Assembly: GCA_023897205.1 (NCBI GenBank)
Contig: JAHWDD010000003.1
Coordinates: forward strand, 4,095,665-4,159,664
Length of the DNA stretch: 64,000 nt
Origin: Exophiala sp. HKRS030
Taxonomy: Eukaryota > Ascomycota > Eurotiomycetes > Chaetothyriales > Herpotrichiellaceae
Direction of reading: 5' to 3'
The position numbers were made by a program, and so were the translations under genes. The notes under the pieces were generated by a model. It had not been told where the DNA came from. It saw nothing but the letters and a program-made list of their open reading frames with translations, and made no database searches. Positions 1 to 12,059 of this stretch are shown here, piece after piece. Positions within the stretch are counted from its first letter, which is position 1. Each line of letters begins with the position of its first letter.

Positions 1-1321
1 GGACCATGATCGGTGCCCTTCTATTCATCACTGGAACCATCTTCATCACATTCTTCGCCGTCAATGTACAGATGCTTCTCGCTGGTTATATCTTGTCCGG
101 TCTTCCCTGGGGTGTTTTCCAGACACTCACCACCACATATGCCGCAGAAGTCACACCTGTACCGCTGCGCCCCTACCTCACCACCTATGTCAACCTTTGC
201 TGGGTTATCGGTCAGTTGATTGCTGCCGGTATCCTTAAGGGCTTCGTCAATGTCAGTGACGAGTGGGCTTATCGCATCCCCTACGCCATCCAATGGATCT
301 GGCCTCTACCCATCGCGCTTACTGCTTTCCTGGCTCCCGAGTCTCCTTGGTGGTTGGTTAGACACGGCAAGCTCGACCAAGCTCGTGCTGCGCTTCTTAA
401 ACTTACTTCCAAAAAGAATACCAGTTTCAATGTCGAGGATACCTTGGCCATGATGATCCATACCAACGAACTTGAAATCCAGCAGACCTCGGGCACTTCG
501 TATCTCGATTGCTTCAAGGGTGTAGACCTCCGCAGAACTGAGGTCACTTGTATCACCTGGCTCATTCAACAGACCTCCGGCTCCCCTATGATTGGTTGGG
601 GCACTTATTTCATGATTCAAGCTGGCTTAAGCGATACCAATGCTTACTCCCTTGGTGTTGGCCAATCTGCCATGGGTTTCATGGGTACCGTTCTATCTTG
701 GTTCTTGATGCCTCACTTCGGTCGTCGCACCCTCTATATCTGGGGCCAGGTCGTCATGTTCGTCATCCTCATGATCATTGGCGGTCTTGGTGTTCCAGAG
801 CTCTCTACCAGTGTCGGCTGGGCATCCGGCGCTTTGATCCTCATTCTCACATTCGTCTACGATTTTACCGTTGGCCCTGTCTGCTACTCTCTTGTGGCTG
901 AATTGCCCTCAACTCGTCTTCGTATCAAGACCGTCGTATTGTCGCGAAATGTATACAATGTCATGGGTATAATCATTGGTACTTTGCAACCCCGCATGAT
1001 GAACCCCACTGCCTGGGGATGGCGCGGAAAGACCTGCTTCTTCTGGGGAGGTCTTAATTTGCTCGGCTTGATCTGGACTTACTTCCGTCTTCCTGAACCC
1101 AAGGTATGTCATTTCTTTGCACCACTGATGTGCTATGGTATCGGACAGAAACTGATTTCCTTTACTAGGGTCTTACCTATGCCGAACTCGATGTCCTCTT
1201 CGAGAACAAGGTTTCTGCTCGCAAGTTCAAGAGCGTCAAGGTCGATCCTTATCGCTCCGATAATTTGGTTATTGTCCCTGATGAGGACTCTCATGACGCA
1301 TCTGAAAAGAAGGGCTTTTGA
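1..1321 (+). CDS. MFS sugar transporter, maltose/alpha-glucoside permease type (5' end outside window)
   Basis: Plasma-membrane sugar:proton symporter of the major facilitator superfamily, most like fungal maltose/alpha-glucoside permeases. The window opens inside the gene, so the first transmembrane segments are missing. Visible are several hydrophobic helices, the sugar-porter signature PESPWWLVRHGK near residue 112 of the visible part, a GRRTLYIWG loop typical of the second half, and the closing motif PEPKGLTYAELDVLFE. That last motif only appears after removing an intron at 1104-1168 (GTATGT donor, TAG acceptor, 65 nt). Without splicing the frame runs into unrelated sequence. Exon 2 ends at the TGA at 1319-1321 with a short acidic cytoplasmic tail. 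Family assignment is firm; substrate is inferred. A quinate or hexose transporter is less likely given the motifs. Confidence 0.9.
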
Positions 1322-2410
1322 GTCACACACAACATACCTGGTCCCGTACATGTACTTGCACAACCGCAGTAAAGACATGTCGATGCCAATTTCCATATCT
1401 CAAACATGGTTTGCCTAGGTATTCAACCCTGGACACCATGATCTTTCCTAGTCGAATGCAATAATAATATCATGCGCACGTCGTACTGACTCATATCTAT
1501 TTGTTCAATTTTTGTCTCCTAGGCGTTACTGCGCAGTAATTCTATCTGCCTTTCCTGAATTTCCCACATGAGTTATCTCACACTTACTGCTCAGTACAGC
1601 ATTGAGGATTACAAGATCAATTACTGCATACACAAGTAAGTCGGCACGGCATCTTGTAGTCGCAGTGAGTGGGTGACAAGGCATCACCGTTATGTCTGGG
1701 AGGAATCGAAAGCTCACATCGTAAGCCGGACCTTGTCTTCTGTGGGCTATGCACTAATACCCCCCAAAGGTAGATATGATTCGCTCGTCGAGCTGCGTTG
1801 CCACCAGGGTAGTTTGTGCATAACGCGAAGGTACCAAGATCACGTGGGGAGCGGCAGCCAAGTTTTTGCCAAGAACTTGCCGATTGGGAAGCAACGTTCA
1901 ATGAAAAAGCAGCAGCATAGATATTCATCTTTCCCAAATGCGTCAGGCCAGTTGCCAAGATGCCACTCCACCATCTCGACATCAATAGAGTCCAATTCTA
2001 GCTATGGGCCATCTGCACATTTGTTCGGACACTCATGCCCAAAGATGTGAAACCTTCTCGCGGGAATGGGGCGCAAGAGGTGCATGGCCAACCTATTGGT
2101 CGCCTGCCACATCTCGGTAGACAGCCTCACTTGCACATCAAGGCTGCCAGGTGTCTGCTAGCACTATATCTATCAGAGAACCTGCCAGTGTTATGATTCA
2201 CGTTTCGAAACGTCGCATGCTATTGAGGTCTAACAGTTCCCAGGCTAAATGGGTAACATTGCAACCAAAGTAATTCGTACTTACCACAAACACCATACTG
2301 CTACTCCACGATCCACATCTAGACAAATTCCTGAGACCTAAGTCCATCCAGAACAGACTTCGCCAGGCCTGTCGACAACAGGAAAGCATCCTGCAGGACA
2401 AATCCCTGAA
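1322..2410. other. Intergenic, no gene seen
   Basis: Only short overlapping open frames in several phases with no family resemblance. Contains the permease 3' flank and the upstream flank of the broken HET gene. Base composition is ordinary. Confidence 0.5.
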
Positions 2411-4986
2411 ATGCAGGCTCAAGCTGCAGAGCGTCCAGCAGCAAAATCAATGAGCTTGCCTACCGAACAATTCCAATATGGACCATTGCCTGGTGCTCGA
2501 AGCATACGCTTGCTCAAGCTCATACCCAATAGGGACTGGATAGATAGTACCATCACCGCCGAGATGACGGTGGTTGATTTCGACGAGGTACTGGCTGCTC
2601 CGTCATCGTCTATCCGCCTTTTCCTTCATTCAAAGTTCATGGCTAGCCGTAGTCCCTGAGCCATTGCGCATTAGCTGATACAATTCTTTCGTGTAGTTAC
2701 GTTCTTACACGGCGATCTCTATGAAAGAAGCCGTCGCCAAGGAGAAACCCAGACTAGGCTCATTCGACGAGACAGCCTGGGTTACCGCAGGCCCCCGGAG
2801 GCTTCTGAAACTTCCAATTCTACGCCCAATCTATGCCAGGAGCCGGGAAGACCTGATCACAAACAATCTCGAAGGCGATTCCTAGATCGCCTATCAAGAA
2901 GTTCAAAATCAAGGAAGGTTGAACGAAGCGGTCAGGCTGCCCAAGGCAACCCTGTGGTCAAAACTTCGGCGGACGGAGACACCCAGGCTCCTGAGTGGCC
3001 CGACTACCCCCTACTTTTACGTTCAGGGCAAATCCAACGAGCCAGGGGCATTTTATATACCCTGGTGTGCTCTGTCGTATGCATGGGACTCCCAGCTCAA
3101 GACCAAGACAATCGTACTGAATGACCATTGTTTTGACGTTACTGAGAACCTCCACGCCGCACTCAAGAGGATAGCAAATGACAAATTTCGGGTCTCCGTC
3201 TGGGTCGATGCCATCTGCATTGATTAAACAAATGTTCCGGAAAGAAACCAGTCTGTGAGAATGATGGGCGAGATCTATGCCACTACCAGCCAAGTTTTGA
3301 TATGGCTGGGTGAGGGAACAGCCGAGACCGAGGAAACCATTTCGTACGTCAGGACCGTCGCAGACTTCATGTCCTCAATGCCTGGCTTCGGCCCTTCACT
3401 CCTTGGGTCTCCAATGGGTCAGATTCAATTTCGGAATATACAGCAAGAAATATTTACCAAACCTTGGTGGCAAAGAGCGTGGATCATCCAGGAAGCCGCC
3501 TTTGGGCGCAATCATGTGGTTCTAGTTGGTTCCACTAGTTGCTCTTTGTCCGACCTCATAACTATTGCGGAATGTTCACCGTGGGGGGTTCCGACATTTG
3601 GCGGTATCCCTACCACAGCTGATTACGGCTTAGACGCGGCCAGGTTCATCAGGTTGTGCGCCAGGGAGCAATCAGGCAAACGCCCTTTGGATCTACAGTC
3701 CCTGATTGGGTTTTCCAGGGCTTTGATGCTTCTGATGCACGTGACAAAATCTTCGCCCTGAGTGGTCTTGCAACCGACATTCCTGAAGATGTTTTGTTGC
3801 CAGATTATTTTCTAGGCGAATGTCAAGTATATCGGGACGTCGCGACCTTTCTTTTATCCAAATACAAGTCACTCGATTTCCTCTACTATGTACGGCATCC
3901 AACTTCCACAGAGACTCGCAAAGACCTGTCATCATGGATCCCTGATTTTGGACGTCCAGTAAAAGGCCTCGACGCAGTGTCGCCTTGTGAGTTCGCCCGC
4001 CGCCGCTGGAAAACGGACGCCGTTACGCTGGAATTCGGCGGTGACAGAATCTGGAACGACAGGCTTGTCCGTGTGCTAGTTCCCCATGCAAGCGGAGATT
4101 TGGAAGCGGCAGCTAAGGTTCATGACACCTATGCTCTAGAAACTAAGGGTATTGTGATTGCAAAGCTCAACTACTTGGGTGAAAGTGGGGACTCACGAGG
4201 AATTTTCCAGCAGATCCTCGAGTCTGACGGAGACTTTGTCGCACGCCAGGAATGGAAGTCATCAATGTCTCACTCCGCTGAAATGGGCAATCAACACGCT
4301 GATTCCTGTGGGATTAAGATCGAAAAGGCTGATTTCATGTTCCGAGGTGGTCAGTACTCTGATCTCGTCTTGCCCGGATTTTCTGCTCCCTTGCTCGAGA
4401 TTTGCGACGATTCTTGTGAGGGGGAGGGTACCGCCACTCACGATGGCCTTGAGAGCAAAGGTGAGACAATTATCAGTGATGCTTCTCACTCGAGAGAATC
4501 GGAAACAGCGGTCATACTATTGAAGAGGCTGTCTGCGGACGTGGATTGGCGATCGTGGCGAAGGCGTGGAGCAGGCTCACCCAAGCGAAGCTTTCACCTA
4601 TTTTTACGGATTGCACAACTACGGTATTATCCCACCGGCCTTTTTCCCCCACATGATGGAGCCAAGCAGACTAATTAGCTTCCCGGTGCACTTTGACACG
4701 GCCCACAGGCGCGCGGCGGGGGAGCGGATACCGTTCTGTACCGGTGAACCGCTTGGAAAAGGGCTTCATCGGGTGGGCACCCGCAGCCTCGAAGGTCGGT
4801 GACCTAGTATGCATTCTGCAGGGCTGCGGCTTTCCGTGTATTCTGCGTCCGATGGGAGCCGTGCTCGGGGTGGAACAATACATCCTCCTTGGAACAGCAT
4901 ATTGTCATGGTATCATGGATGGAGAGATTATCAAGTGCCAAGAGGATACCGGGAGGTATCCATTCGAAACTCTGACGATTGTCTAG
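2411..4986 (+). pseudogene. HET-domain (heterokaryon incompatibility) gene, disrupted
   Basis: HET-domain proteins trigger the incompatibility/cell-death reaction after hyphal fusion. An N-terminal piece (FQYGPLPGARSIRLLKL, from the ATG at 2411) is followed, after a gap, by core HET motifs: CALSYAWDS, VTENLHAALKRIA, WVDAICID, then MMGEIYATTSQVLIWLGE, PWWQRAWIIQE and ARDKIFALSGLA. The C-terminal HET-family block GFIGWAPAASKVGDLVC ... HGIMDGE ends at 4986. The reading is broken: an in-frame TAA at 3225-3227 sits where the family has Gln (ICI-N/D-Q), and the frame shifts near 3711-3714 (T run), 4503-4505 (A run), 4580-4582 (C run) and about 4725-4745. Three of these fit a missing base in a homopolymer, so sequencing error is possible, but the stop and the gap at 2660-2918 argue for true decay. 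An intron in that gap cannot be excluded. Confidence 0.75.
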
Positions 4987-5952
4987 TAGTGTCAGCTTGT
5001 AGTCGTACGAGATTCTTCCTCTGTCGCGATTTTAAGTAAGTACTTGTTGGCAGTAATGGAGAGGGAAGTCAGATGTCGGGCTGTGGGAATGGAAAGGAGA
5101 GCGAGGATGCGGGATAACTATGCAACGAAACACATTCTAGCTTTTAGCCAAACTACAGGAGAATCACCTAGTCTCAATCTCAGTATCGAGACTGCAAGGT
5201 ATGTGCATACTCCTCATGCCGACTATCACTGAGCGGCGCCAGAGGGAGGTAGAAAGGGACGTCCCTGACCGGGTCTTGGCGAAAGAGTGATTGGCCAATC
5301 TTCCCCGCAGCTGGACTGTAGAAGTCACACTAAAATCTGGCTTGTGGCACATGCGGTAAGTTGCCAACATGCTGCAGCCACTGCGGCCTATAATCACCCA
5401 TGAACTGCTTGTTAGTATCCCAGCCCCAGCCGCGTCGACGGCTTCTACCTTGCTTGATGCAGCCAAACATGGCAAACCTCAGATCTTCCACACAGGGGGC
5501 TTGCCTACACCGGTTTGGCTCGCCTTCGCCGGCCCTACGCCATGTCTCGCGTACAGAGATTTATCTCTCGAGAGCCGCTCTTGACACTAATGAGTACAGC
5601 CTTATTGCGAGAAGAGGCCATTCTTCAGCTGCGTCTTTGTGATCTCTCCTTCCCGCTTCTCATCGAAATTCACTATGTCGACACAGGGCACGATTTCACA
5701 CCACCATCCCAACCGCGAATGGTCTTTGGAAGCTGCCACTGAAGCTTGAAGTTGGCTGCTTGCAACTCGTTTCTGCTTTGCAAGGCTCGAATTCGACTTG
5801 AGGTACATCTAGACGCCAATCGAAGGCCACGCGCAGCAGTGTTTCTCACGGCTTCCAAGTAAGCTCCGTTGACTCTTATTTTTACTTGCTCTTCTTAGGC
5901 TTTCTGGTAGCAAGGACTTTTCTTTCAACAATCAGAAGCATTCCTCCATTAA
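4987..5952. other. Intergenic, upstream of calpain-like gene
   Basis: No supported gene. Several short open frames overlap in different phases. The last 100 bases before 5953 are T/C-rich and probably include the 5' leader of the calpain-like gene. Confidence 0.5.
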
Positions 5953-8900
5953 ATGGATGAAGACCGTCGCGACAGAGGTGGCGGCCGACACTTTGTTCCG
6001 CCACCACAGAATTTCAAACCACCACCAACCGTGAGAGTTTTCCGCAGACCACGCCATCAAACTCCACAAGAGACCGTTGACCAGTACTGGAACCGTTTGA
6101 ATTCGCGATATCCTGGAAAAGTCTTGACTGTGTTGCCCAATGATCCGTATGCTCGTCAAAAAGCGGAGAAGACGCCTCATGGCACCGTGTCAGGCCAACG
6201 TGCGGCCAAATCGTATGAGGAGGCGCGTGCCGAGTGTGAGCGAGACGTCGACAGAATCATCGAGGAGTGCAAGCGCCTCAACCAGAAGTACCGTGACTTG
6301 CATTTTGATATTGAGTGGGACCTGAAGTCTGGTCAGAGGAACTGTCTCGATGGGTTGAGTATACCGGGAGAAGACATGAAGCCTAAAGGTGTCAAGCGTG
6401 TCACAGTGAGTTATCTGATCCTTGTGGTGTTGCACATTTTGAGCTTATCATTCCAAGGATATATTTGAGGACCCGAAATTTTACATCAATGGCCCCACGT
6501 CTGGAGACGTACGGCAGGGTAGAGATGGAGACTGCTACTTAATGGCTGCTTTGTGTGGTCTGGGTAATATGGACGGCCTCATCGGAAAAGTCTGTATCAA
6601 ACATGATCTGAACATTGGCGTCTACGGATTTGTCTTCTTTCGAGGTATGAGAGTTACCAATCGTCTTAAATCCACCAGATTGACTTGCACTAACATGAGA
6701 CAGATGGTGAATGGCAACACTGTATCATTGACGATAAGCTCTATCTGAAGCATCCAGACTGGTGGGAGAGCCAGGACGAGCGTGCCGTATGGGATGACAG
6801 CAATCGAGTCGATGGCGAAGAGGATTATCGAAAGGCTCACCAGACCGGGTCAAGGGCACTCTACTTTGCACAGTGCAGCGACGAGAATGAGACGTGGCTT
6901 CCGCTGTTGGAGAAAGCCTATGCGAAAGCTCATGGAGATTACGCTTCCATCGATGGTGGTTTCACTGGTGAAGCTATTGAAGATTTGACTGGAGGTGTAA
7001 CCACGGAAATCTACAGCACAGATATCCTCGATAAGGACGCCTTCTGGACAAATGAACTCATGAAGGTTGGAAAAGAATTCCTCTTTGGCTGTGCCACAGG
7101 ATTTTACTCCAATTGGCTCGACACAAGCCTCGCACCTCGCGAAAGAGATGGAATCTCCGAAGGCCACGCGTACAGCATCATGGATGCAAGAGAGGTTAAT
7201 GGTCAACGACTTCTGAAGCTGCGTAATCCCTGGGGACGGAAAGAATGGACAGGGAGATGGAGCGATGGCAGTTCCGAGTGGACTCCAGAGTGGATGCAAA
7301 TATTGGATCACAAGTTCGGCAACGATGGTATCTTCTGGATAAGTTATGATGACCTGCTGAAGAAATATCAACACTTCGACCGCACACGAATATTTGGACC
7401 TGAATGGAATGTCACGCAGTGCTGGACCAATCTTGATGTCTCTTGGGCCGCGCAATATCATAGCACAAAGTTCTCAATAACTTTGTCGGAGAAGACACAC
7501 GTTGTCATTGTGCTGGCTCAACTCGACGATGCGTACTTTGGCGGTCTGGAAGGCGGATATGGCTATGATCTTCACTTTCGCCTGGAATCATCTCAAAAGG
7601 AAAACGAGAACGATTACATTGTTCGCTCAAATGGCAACTATGCCATGGCCAGATCCGTCAGCACAGATGTCGAGTTAGAAGCAGGTACATACCATGTGCT
7701 CATGAAGATAACAGCAACTCGAAAAACCGAAAAGGATCACTTGGAAGATGTCCTCCCGATATATGCTGCAACGAGGCGTGAAAAATTTATCCAGATGGGT
7801 CTGTCGTATGACCTGGCGCATGCCAAAGGTACTATTGTGGAGACCAAAGAAGAGAGACAGCAAAGAAAGGAACTCGAGAGAACCCGAAAGGCCAAAGCAC
7901 GCGAAAAGTTGAAAGAGAAAAAGAAGAACGAAGCTTTCAAGCGCTGGAAGATAAAAAAGCAGCTTCATAACAGAGAAAAGGAGAGGTTCGAGAAAAAGGA
8001 GCGAGCAGAAGCCGCACGTCTTGCACGATTCAATCAAGGCAGACAAGTTATGAGAAATGGCCTTAGACAGGATAGAGGCCACGAGGATGATCGGAATCTA
8101 TTTTACAACACAACACGCCGAAGTGAAACGTTCGATGATGCCTTTGAGGACCATGATCCTCCTGCGCATGTACTGGGCCGACGCAGACTGGGGTCTCAAG
8201 CCACCCGTACAAGCCGTTTCCGGGGCTCCAATCACTCTACCAACAACGATGATGAATCGCGCCGTGGAGCTCGGCAAGCCAGCCATGATCGTTATATTCC
8301 TTACCAGGTAGAGGATGATGTGGCCAACGATATCAGAAGTCGCGGATCGGAAGAGGAGGTGGCTCATGTTCAATGGTTTAACGGCGAAGTGATAACAGTC
8401 AAGCGAAACAAAAAATCGGAAAATGCTGGCGTCCCCTTGAACAACGAATTCTCAGCGCTGGATGTTTCTGGTAGCGGACTAGGTAACGAAGCGAGAGGCG
8501 ACCCTATTGTGGCAACCTTAAGCAACGTCATTGAAGAAACAGACGCAGAAAGACAGGTCCACGCAGGCAGAAATCCGGAAGCTGGTCAAAACTTCTCCGA
8601 GCTCAGGTCATCACAAGAAGCAGGACAGATGTCGCGAAGCACCCAATCGTCGGCAATCGCCGATGTTCAAAATGCTCATTCAATGGACGGCATGCCTTCG
8701 CAGAGTGTGCAAATGAATGGAGCAGATGCTGTTACCAATTTACGGCCCATGTCTAGTCAGCCACCGCTCTCTCGACTCGCGCGCTTTCAAGGCGACAGAT
8801 CCACTGCATGGAATCGTCGAGTGACAGATAGTCCTATCGCTCTAGAAGGATTTCGTACCCCTCGACGAAGCGATACACTTGACACCACGGCTGCCATGCT

Positions 8901-9546
8901 AGATGTCGGTACGTCGGCGACGCCTGAAGTGTACGACGAGATATCAACAAACCTGAATATCGACCGGCTCGACATGAATGAAGATCAAGGTGCAGTCTCC
9001 GACGCCGACTCGTTCCCCTCCTTCGATTGGAACAGCGAACTTGACATGTCTCCCGCATCCGACTCGTCATCCGATTCATCGACGTCTCCGCAAATCCAGC
9101 AGCGGCAGCGCATCCATCGTGATTTCCCGGTTCGTCGACGCCGTCGTCACCGTAGTCCACCTCGGGAAATCATCGGAAATCCCTTCCATCCTGGTCCACC
9201 ACGATCTCCACCTAGTCCAGGGGCGCCAGCACCAATATGGGCCGAGCATATTGACGGGCCAGACGAGCCGTGGAATGCCGTCTGCGTGGTTGGCTTGAGG
9301 GTCTATTCGACCCTGAAGGACGACGGTGTCAAGTTGAAAGTGTTACGGCCAAACCCGCATGTTGACGACACTGACGCCGACGAAGTACATGGTGACCCAA
9401 ACGGGGATCTTCTCGCAAATGGCGCAGCAAATGGAGAAGACAGATTCGAATCGTCACCTATCACTCTCGACCCGGATGATATGGCCCGTGGCGCAGTCGC
9501 AGCAATGCCAGAAAGTACAGGCCATGTTGTCGATGATCGTGTATGA
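5953..9546 (+). CDS. Calpain-like cysteine protease (peptidase family C2) with long disordered tail
   Basis: Predicted intracellular cysteine endopeptidase of 1160 residues. Three exons: introns 6406-6457 (GTGAGT, phase 0) and 6645-6703 (GTATGA, branch CTAAC, phase 1) join the frames exactly. The CysPc domain spans about residues 140-430 with the full catalytic triad: Cys177 in GRDGDCYLMAAL, His368 in EGHAYSIMDA and Asn388 in LRNPWGRKEW. The usual Trp after the Cys is Tyr. It is followed by a beta-rich domain (about 440-560) resembling calpain domain III, then a Lys/Glu/Arg-rich coiled-coil stretch (about 590-680) and roughly 480 residues of low-complexity Ser/Asp/Arg/Pro sequence. No EF hands are visible. 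It is not a clear PalB/Rim13 orthologue: the N-terminal MIT-like region is not evident. The start ATG at 5953 is the first in a long open frame. Confidence 0.9.
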
Positions 9547-11063
9547 GTCTGACAAGAACACTTCAAGTTACAGTCACTATGAAGATGATGGCAACGATAA
9601 CACCTGTAAGGACGAATCTCGAGAATCTGCGCGGCGACAATAGGAAGAGCGCCAATCGCGCCCCTTTATACCTGACATTGATGCGTCTGGCGCTGTTGTC
9701 GGGCAAATTGCCGAGCCTAAGCACCTGGGCAGGTGCTATGGATGAACAATCGTGAGATTTGTATGTTTTGTATGTAGATCTATCTACCTGGCCAAAATGC
9801 AAAGTTTTGTTCCCCCTCACCCAAAGATTGCTAGATGAAAAACGTCCAAAAGGACAGCATGACAGACATCCTCAATCACTATCACCTAAACATTTCGTAA
9901 ATCACAGTCACAGAAACGGCCGTCGTGTTCGAACAGTGACAGAGCTAGGCATTGCACAAGACTTCCTTCCACCCAAGTCCCGACAAATTTCGCTGGGGGA
10001 ATCCAATTACGCCGAAAAAAAAAAAGAAAAACTACCCTGGTCCACCACTCCATGCAACTCCATAATCCATCTTCAGCTTCAGCTTCAGCTTCACATCAGC
10101 AAGAGCATGTGTCAGCCTGCGCAACACGAGACATGACCGCGGTGCGTAATATATACAATGTCAGAGAGTCGCGACGGGGCAGGTGGCAAGAGCTAGAGAT
10201 CTAGAGATGCAGCAAGCAAGACTGGCTCATGTCAAAAAAGGCAACGAGCTTGGGAAGTTGTTTCCTCGAGAGGCGATTTGATTGGGGAGAAATTTGGCTG
10301 CTAACGTTTGGTTTACATGTAGCTAGCTAGGTAGGTACTGGAACACAAATGGATAGATAGGGTTTAATGATGTTTGACGTAATGCATGCGAGGTCAAAGA
10401 GGAAATGGTTTTGGATCGATATTATTGGTCTATCGAGGTAGAGACTGCTTGGACGATGATGATGATACATGATACATGATGATGTGCCGCGATTGCCGTA
10501 TGCAGAGATTTTGCAATCCGCAAGCATTGGGGGTTTCAAATGTTTCATAGCTCTATTGCACTGCCGGTGTGACACGTTTGCAGGTATCTAGACCAGAGCT
10601 TCTAGATTATGTCTCCAGGCTTTCGAACCCAGGCCAACGAATGTCGTTGTGCTCGGCAGAATGCGCGTAAGATCTCGTGACGACTTCACTGAAGTCTTTC
10701 GCTGGCGGTCTCCAGACAATGTTTAAGAGCTCAAAGGAGCATCGCTCCAGCTGCATGATAATCTTTCTGTGATCAGACAGTAAACCGACCGCCGTCGCGA
10801 TTCTGAGACTGCCCACTTTTTCATGGTCAATGATATTTGTGGATTGATAAGAACATCAGGACGCTATGGACTGCGGAGAGTCGTTCATGGACAAGCCCGT
10901 CTCGGGGAGAATGAACGAGTTGGCGGTAAGAAGACGTGTGGATATGTCGACCTTCTGCGGCACAATCGATTGACTTCGAATAGATTGAACCGTGTCCAGG
11001 AAACACGGTCGTCATACTGAGGGAACGAGCATCTCAAACAACGGTTGTCCACACTGTCGCTGT
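9547..11063. other. Intergenic with simple repeats
   Basis: Convergent 3' flanks of the calpain-like gene and the RBM42-like gene. Contains a short CTTCAG tandem near 10072-10095 and ATGATG/ATACATG repeats near 10455-10485. No coding signal I trust. Confidence 0.5.
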
Positions 11064-12059
11064 TCAGCCTAGAACCTTCAAACCGCCTTTGGTCTTTGGC
11101 TGTTTCTTATTGATACCGTCGTGTTGTACTTTTCCGTGACCACCAGCGCCACCTTTACCCTTGTGATTATTCTGTTTGACTGTTGTCGCCCTTACATCTG
11201 TCACAGCCTTCTTGACAATGATAGGATGACTGCCAATGTATTTCCCATTCAGTTCCCTCGCGGCGCGGAAATAGTCGTCTCCGTCGGCAAAACTTACGAA
11301 GCCATATCCCTTTGATTTCGTAGTCCGCTTGTCACGGATGACTCGGGCTTTCTGGACGGAGGGATATTGCGAGAATGCTTTTAATAGGGACTCGTCTGTC
11401 ACTTCACCCGCTAGATTTCCAACAAAGATCCGGAAATGGGCCGGATCCCATTCAAGCAATGTTGAATCTGTCCAGGTTGTACCACCACCTGTTCGTTGAA
11501 CAGTTTTGTTCGGCGCAGAATCGGTGGTCTGGGAGGCCGATTCATTGCGAGAACTTTGTACAGGCACAGCCGTTGTCGTTGGGAGTGTCGTACTTGTATT
11601 AGATGGCTTCGCCAACGATCCTGCGGAATCTTTACTCATGTATGCGCTCTGCCATTGTTGAACCTGCGCTTCATAATCAGGGTCGAACCCTGGTGGGTAC
11701 GCGGTTGACGAAGAGGAATCCCCGCTTGGGACGAAGGGATTCCTGATCGGCGGAGTGTTCTGATATGATGGTGCATCATAGTGAGATTGCGAAGAGTAAC
11801 CGCTCTGCGACTGCGTATAAGTGTTTGGCGCATTGTACGTCGAAACAGGAGGAGCAGAATACTGTGCCGGGCTATTCGTGCGAAATTGACTGGCAGAGAC
11901 CACAGATCGTGGCGCAAAGGCTGTAAAGGCGGGTTTTGCCGTGCCACTGGACTTGAACGTCGACGCAGGATTCACAGCGGACTGTGGAGGGCGCGCAGGC
12001 AGTGATGCAGGCGGTTGGTTCGTGGAAGATTTCAGACCTGGAGGAGCCGGATATGACAT
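11064..12059 (-). CDS. RNA-binding protein with C-terminal RRM, RBM42 type
   Basis: Single-exon gene for a 331-residue protein. Residues 1-195 are Pro/Ser/Gln/Tyr-rich and probably disordered. A short conserved lead-in (STLLEWDPAHFRIF) enters one RRM at about 210-286, with RNP2 IFVGNL, RNP1 KGYGFVSF, and the closing NGKYIGSHPIIVKK. The lead-in plus the loop VIRDKRTTKSKGYGF is the arrangement found in the RBM42 family, which binds RNA and is associated with splicing and ribonucleoprotein granules in animals; the fungal role is inferred. The tail is Gly/Lys-rich and basic. It lies divergent from the 6-phosphogluconate dehydrogenase gene with about 1.3 kb between the starts. Another single-RRM family is possible but less likely. 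Confidence 0.85.
   Translation of the reverse strand: MSYPAPPGLKSSTNQPPASLPARPPQSAVNPASTFKSSGTAKPAFTAFAPRSVVSASQFRTNSPAQYSAPPVSTYNAPNTYTQSQSGYSSQSHYDAPSYQNTPPIRNPFVPSGDSSSSTAYPPGFDPDYEAQVQQWQSAYMSKDSAGSLAKPSNTSTTLPTTTAVPVQSSRNESASQTTDSAPNKTVQRTGGGTTWTDSTLLEWDPAHFRIFVGNLAGEVTDESLLKAFSQYPSVQKARVIRDKRTTKSKGYGFVSFADGDDYFRAARELNGKYIGSHPIIVKKAVTDVRATTVKQNNHKGKGGAGGHGKVQHDGINKKQPKTKGGLKVLG

Noticed and set aside
10600..10640. Minus-strand GGTTCGAAA resembling a T-loop
   Set aside because: Flanking bases do not pair as a T stem and there is no acceptor or anticodon arm in the right place.
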